Of a stretch of DNA of 64,000 bases, positions 63,824 through 64,000 are shown piece after piece. Under the pieces are notes generated by a model. It was not told the origin of the DNA and ran no database searches. It saw nothing but the letters and a program-made list of their open reading frames with translations. How positions within the stretch are numbered: position 1 is the first letter of the stretch; each line of letters starts with the position of its first letter. A program made the position numbers and the translations under genes. Source of the DNA: Leptospira limi (lineage in GTDB: Bacteria; Spirochaetota; Leptospiria; Leptospirales; Leptospiraceae); contig NZ_JAMQPV010000002.1 of the NCBI RefSeq assembly GCF_026151395.1, positions 280,715 to 344,714 on the forward strand, read 5' to 3'.

Positions 63824-64000
63824 GGAAATTATAATTTAAAATACAATTGTTTGTGGTATTTAAGTCTATCGTAAGTTTGATCGTTTCTGTATTTAAATAA
63901 CTTCATTATACTTTTACTTCTGACTTAATATCTTTAAATTTTTAAGCAAAATATTAAAAGTAAATACTTCAGAATTTTAATTACGACTTTCCTTTCCCCT

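Overview
The window looks like a chromosomal segment from a Leptospira, probably of the saprophytic group. It is AT-rich and densely packed, with many spirochaete-style lipoproteins, large sensor and output signalling proteins, a cysteine-free PerR, and class III cyclases. This assignment rests on protein resemblance remembered from the genus, not on a database search. No rRNA, tRNA, intact insertion sequence, phage or CRISPR array was seen.

Layout. 1-9.2 kb: a truncated P-type ATPase, a secernin-like C69 peptidase, a glycerate 2-kinase, a flavoprotein fused to a membrane polyferredoxin, and a histidine kinase/SpoIIE phosphatase pair. 9.3-11.4 kb: perR behind its own palindrome, a lipoprotein, and a panE-like gene with one internal TAG. 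11.4-20 kb: a long minus-strand run that contains a complete and collinear eboA-B-C-D-E-F operon, followed by a cyclic-nucleotide-binding regulator, a DoxX protein and an HTH protein. An AlgE-like outer-membrane porin lies divergent to eboA. 22-32 kb: a TetR/oxidoreductase divergon, small secreted proteins, TrhA, a beta-lactamase-fold hydrolase, and a fatty-acid oxidation pair (acyl-CoA dehydrogenase and FadH-like reductase) with a divergent TetR and two operator-like palindromes.

32-43.6 kb: lipid turnover. A neutral ceramidase lipoprotein and an endoglycoceramidase-like GH5 lipoprotein are divergent and share long inverted repeats. They are followed by a luciferase-like oxidoreductase, a PHB-depolymerase-type esterase, eutC-eutB without other eut genes, and a photolyase-related protein that appears to lack the family's Fe-S cysteines. 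43.7-46.4 kb: an exported KatG with two PerR-like boxes, translationally coupled to a HiPIP. 46.4-64 kb: RecQ, two DJ-1/PfpI proteins, an HxlR/NADP-reductase divergon, a CPBP protease, an AraC regulator, two class III adenylate cyclases (one split by a nine-T tract), a second serine hydrolase in a membrane-protein operon, and its divergent TetR.

Functional links. PerR probably controls itself and katG-HiPIP, because the three boxes share the core TTAGAYT-N-ARTCTAA. The six Ebo proteins resemble the cluster linked elsewhere to moving a metabolite precursor to the periplasm; the adjacent porin and CNB regulator are candidate partners. Ceramidase plus endoglycoceramidase suggests scavenging of glycosphingolipids. 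The two cyclases and the CNB protein make cAMP signalling plausible.
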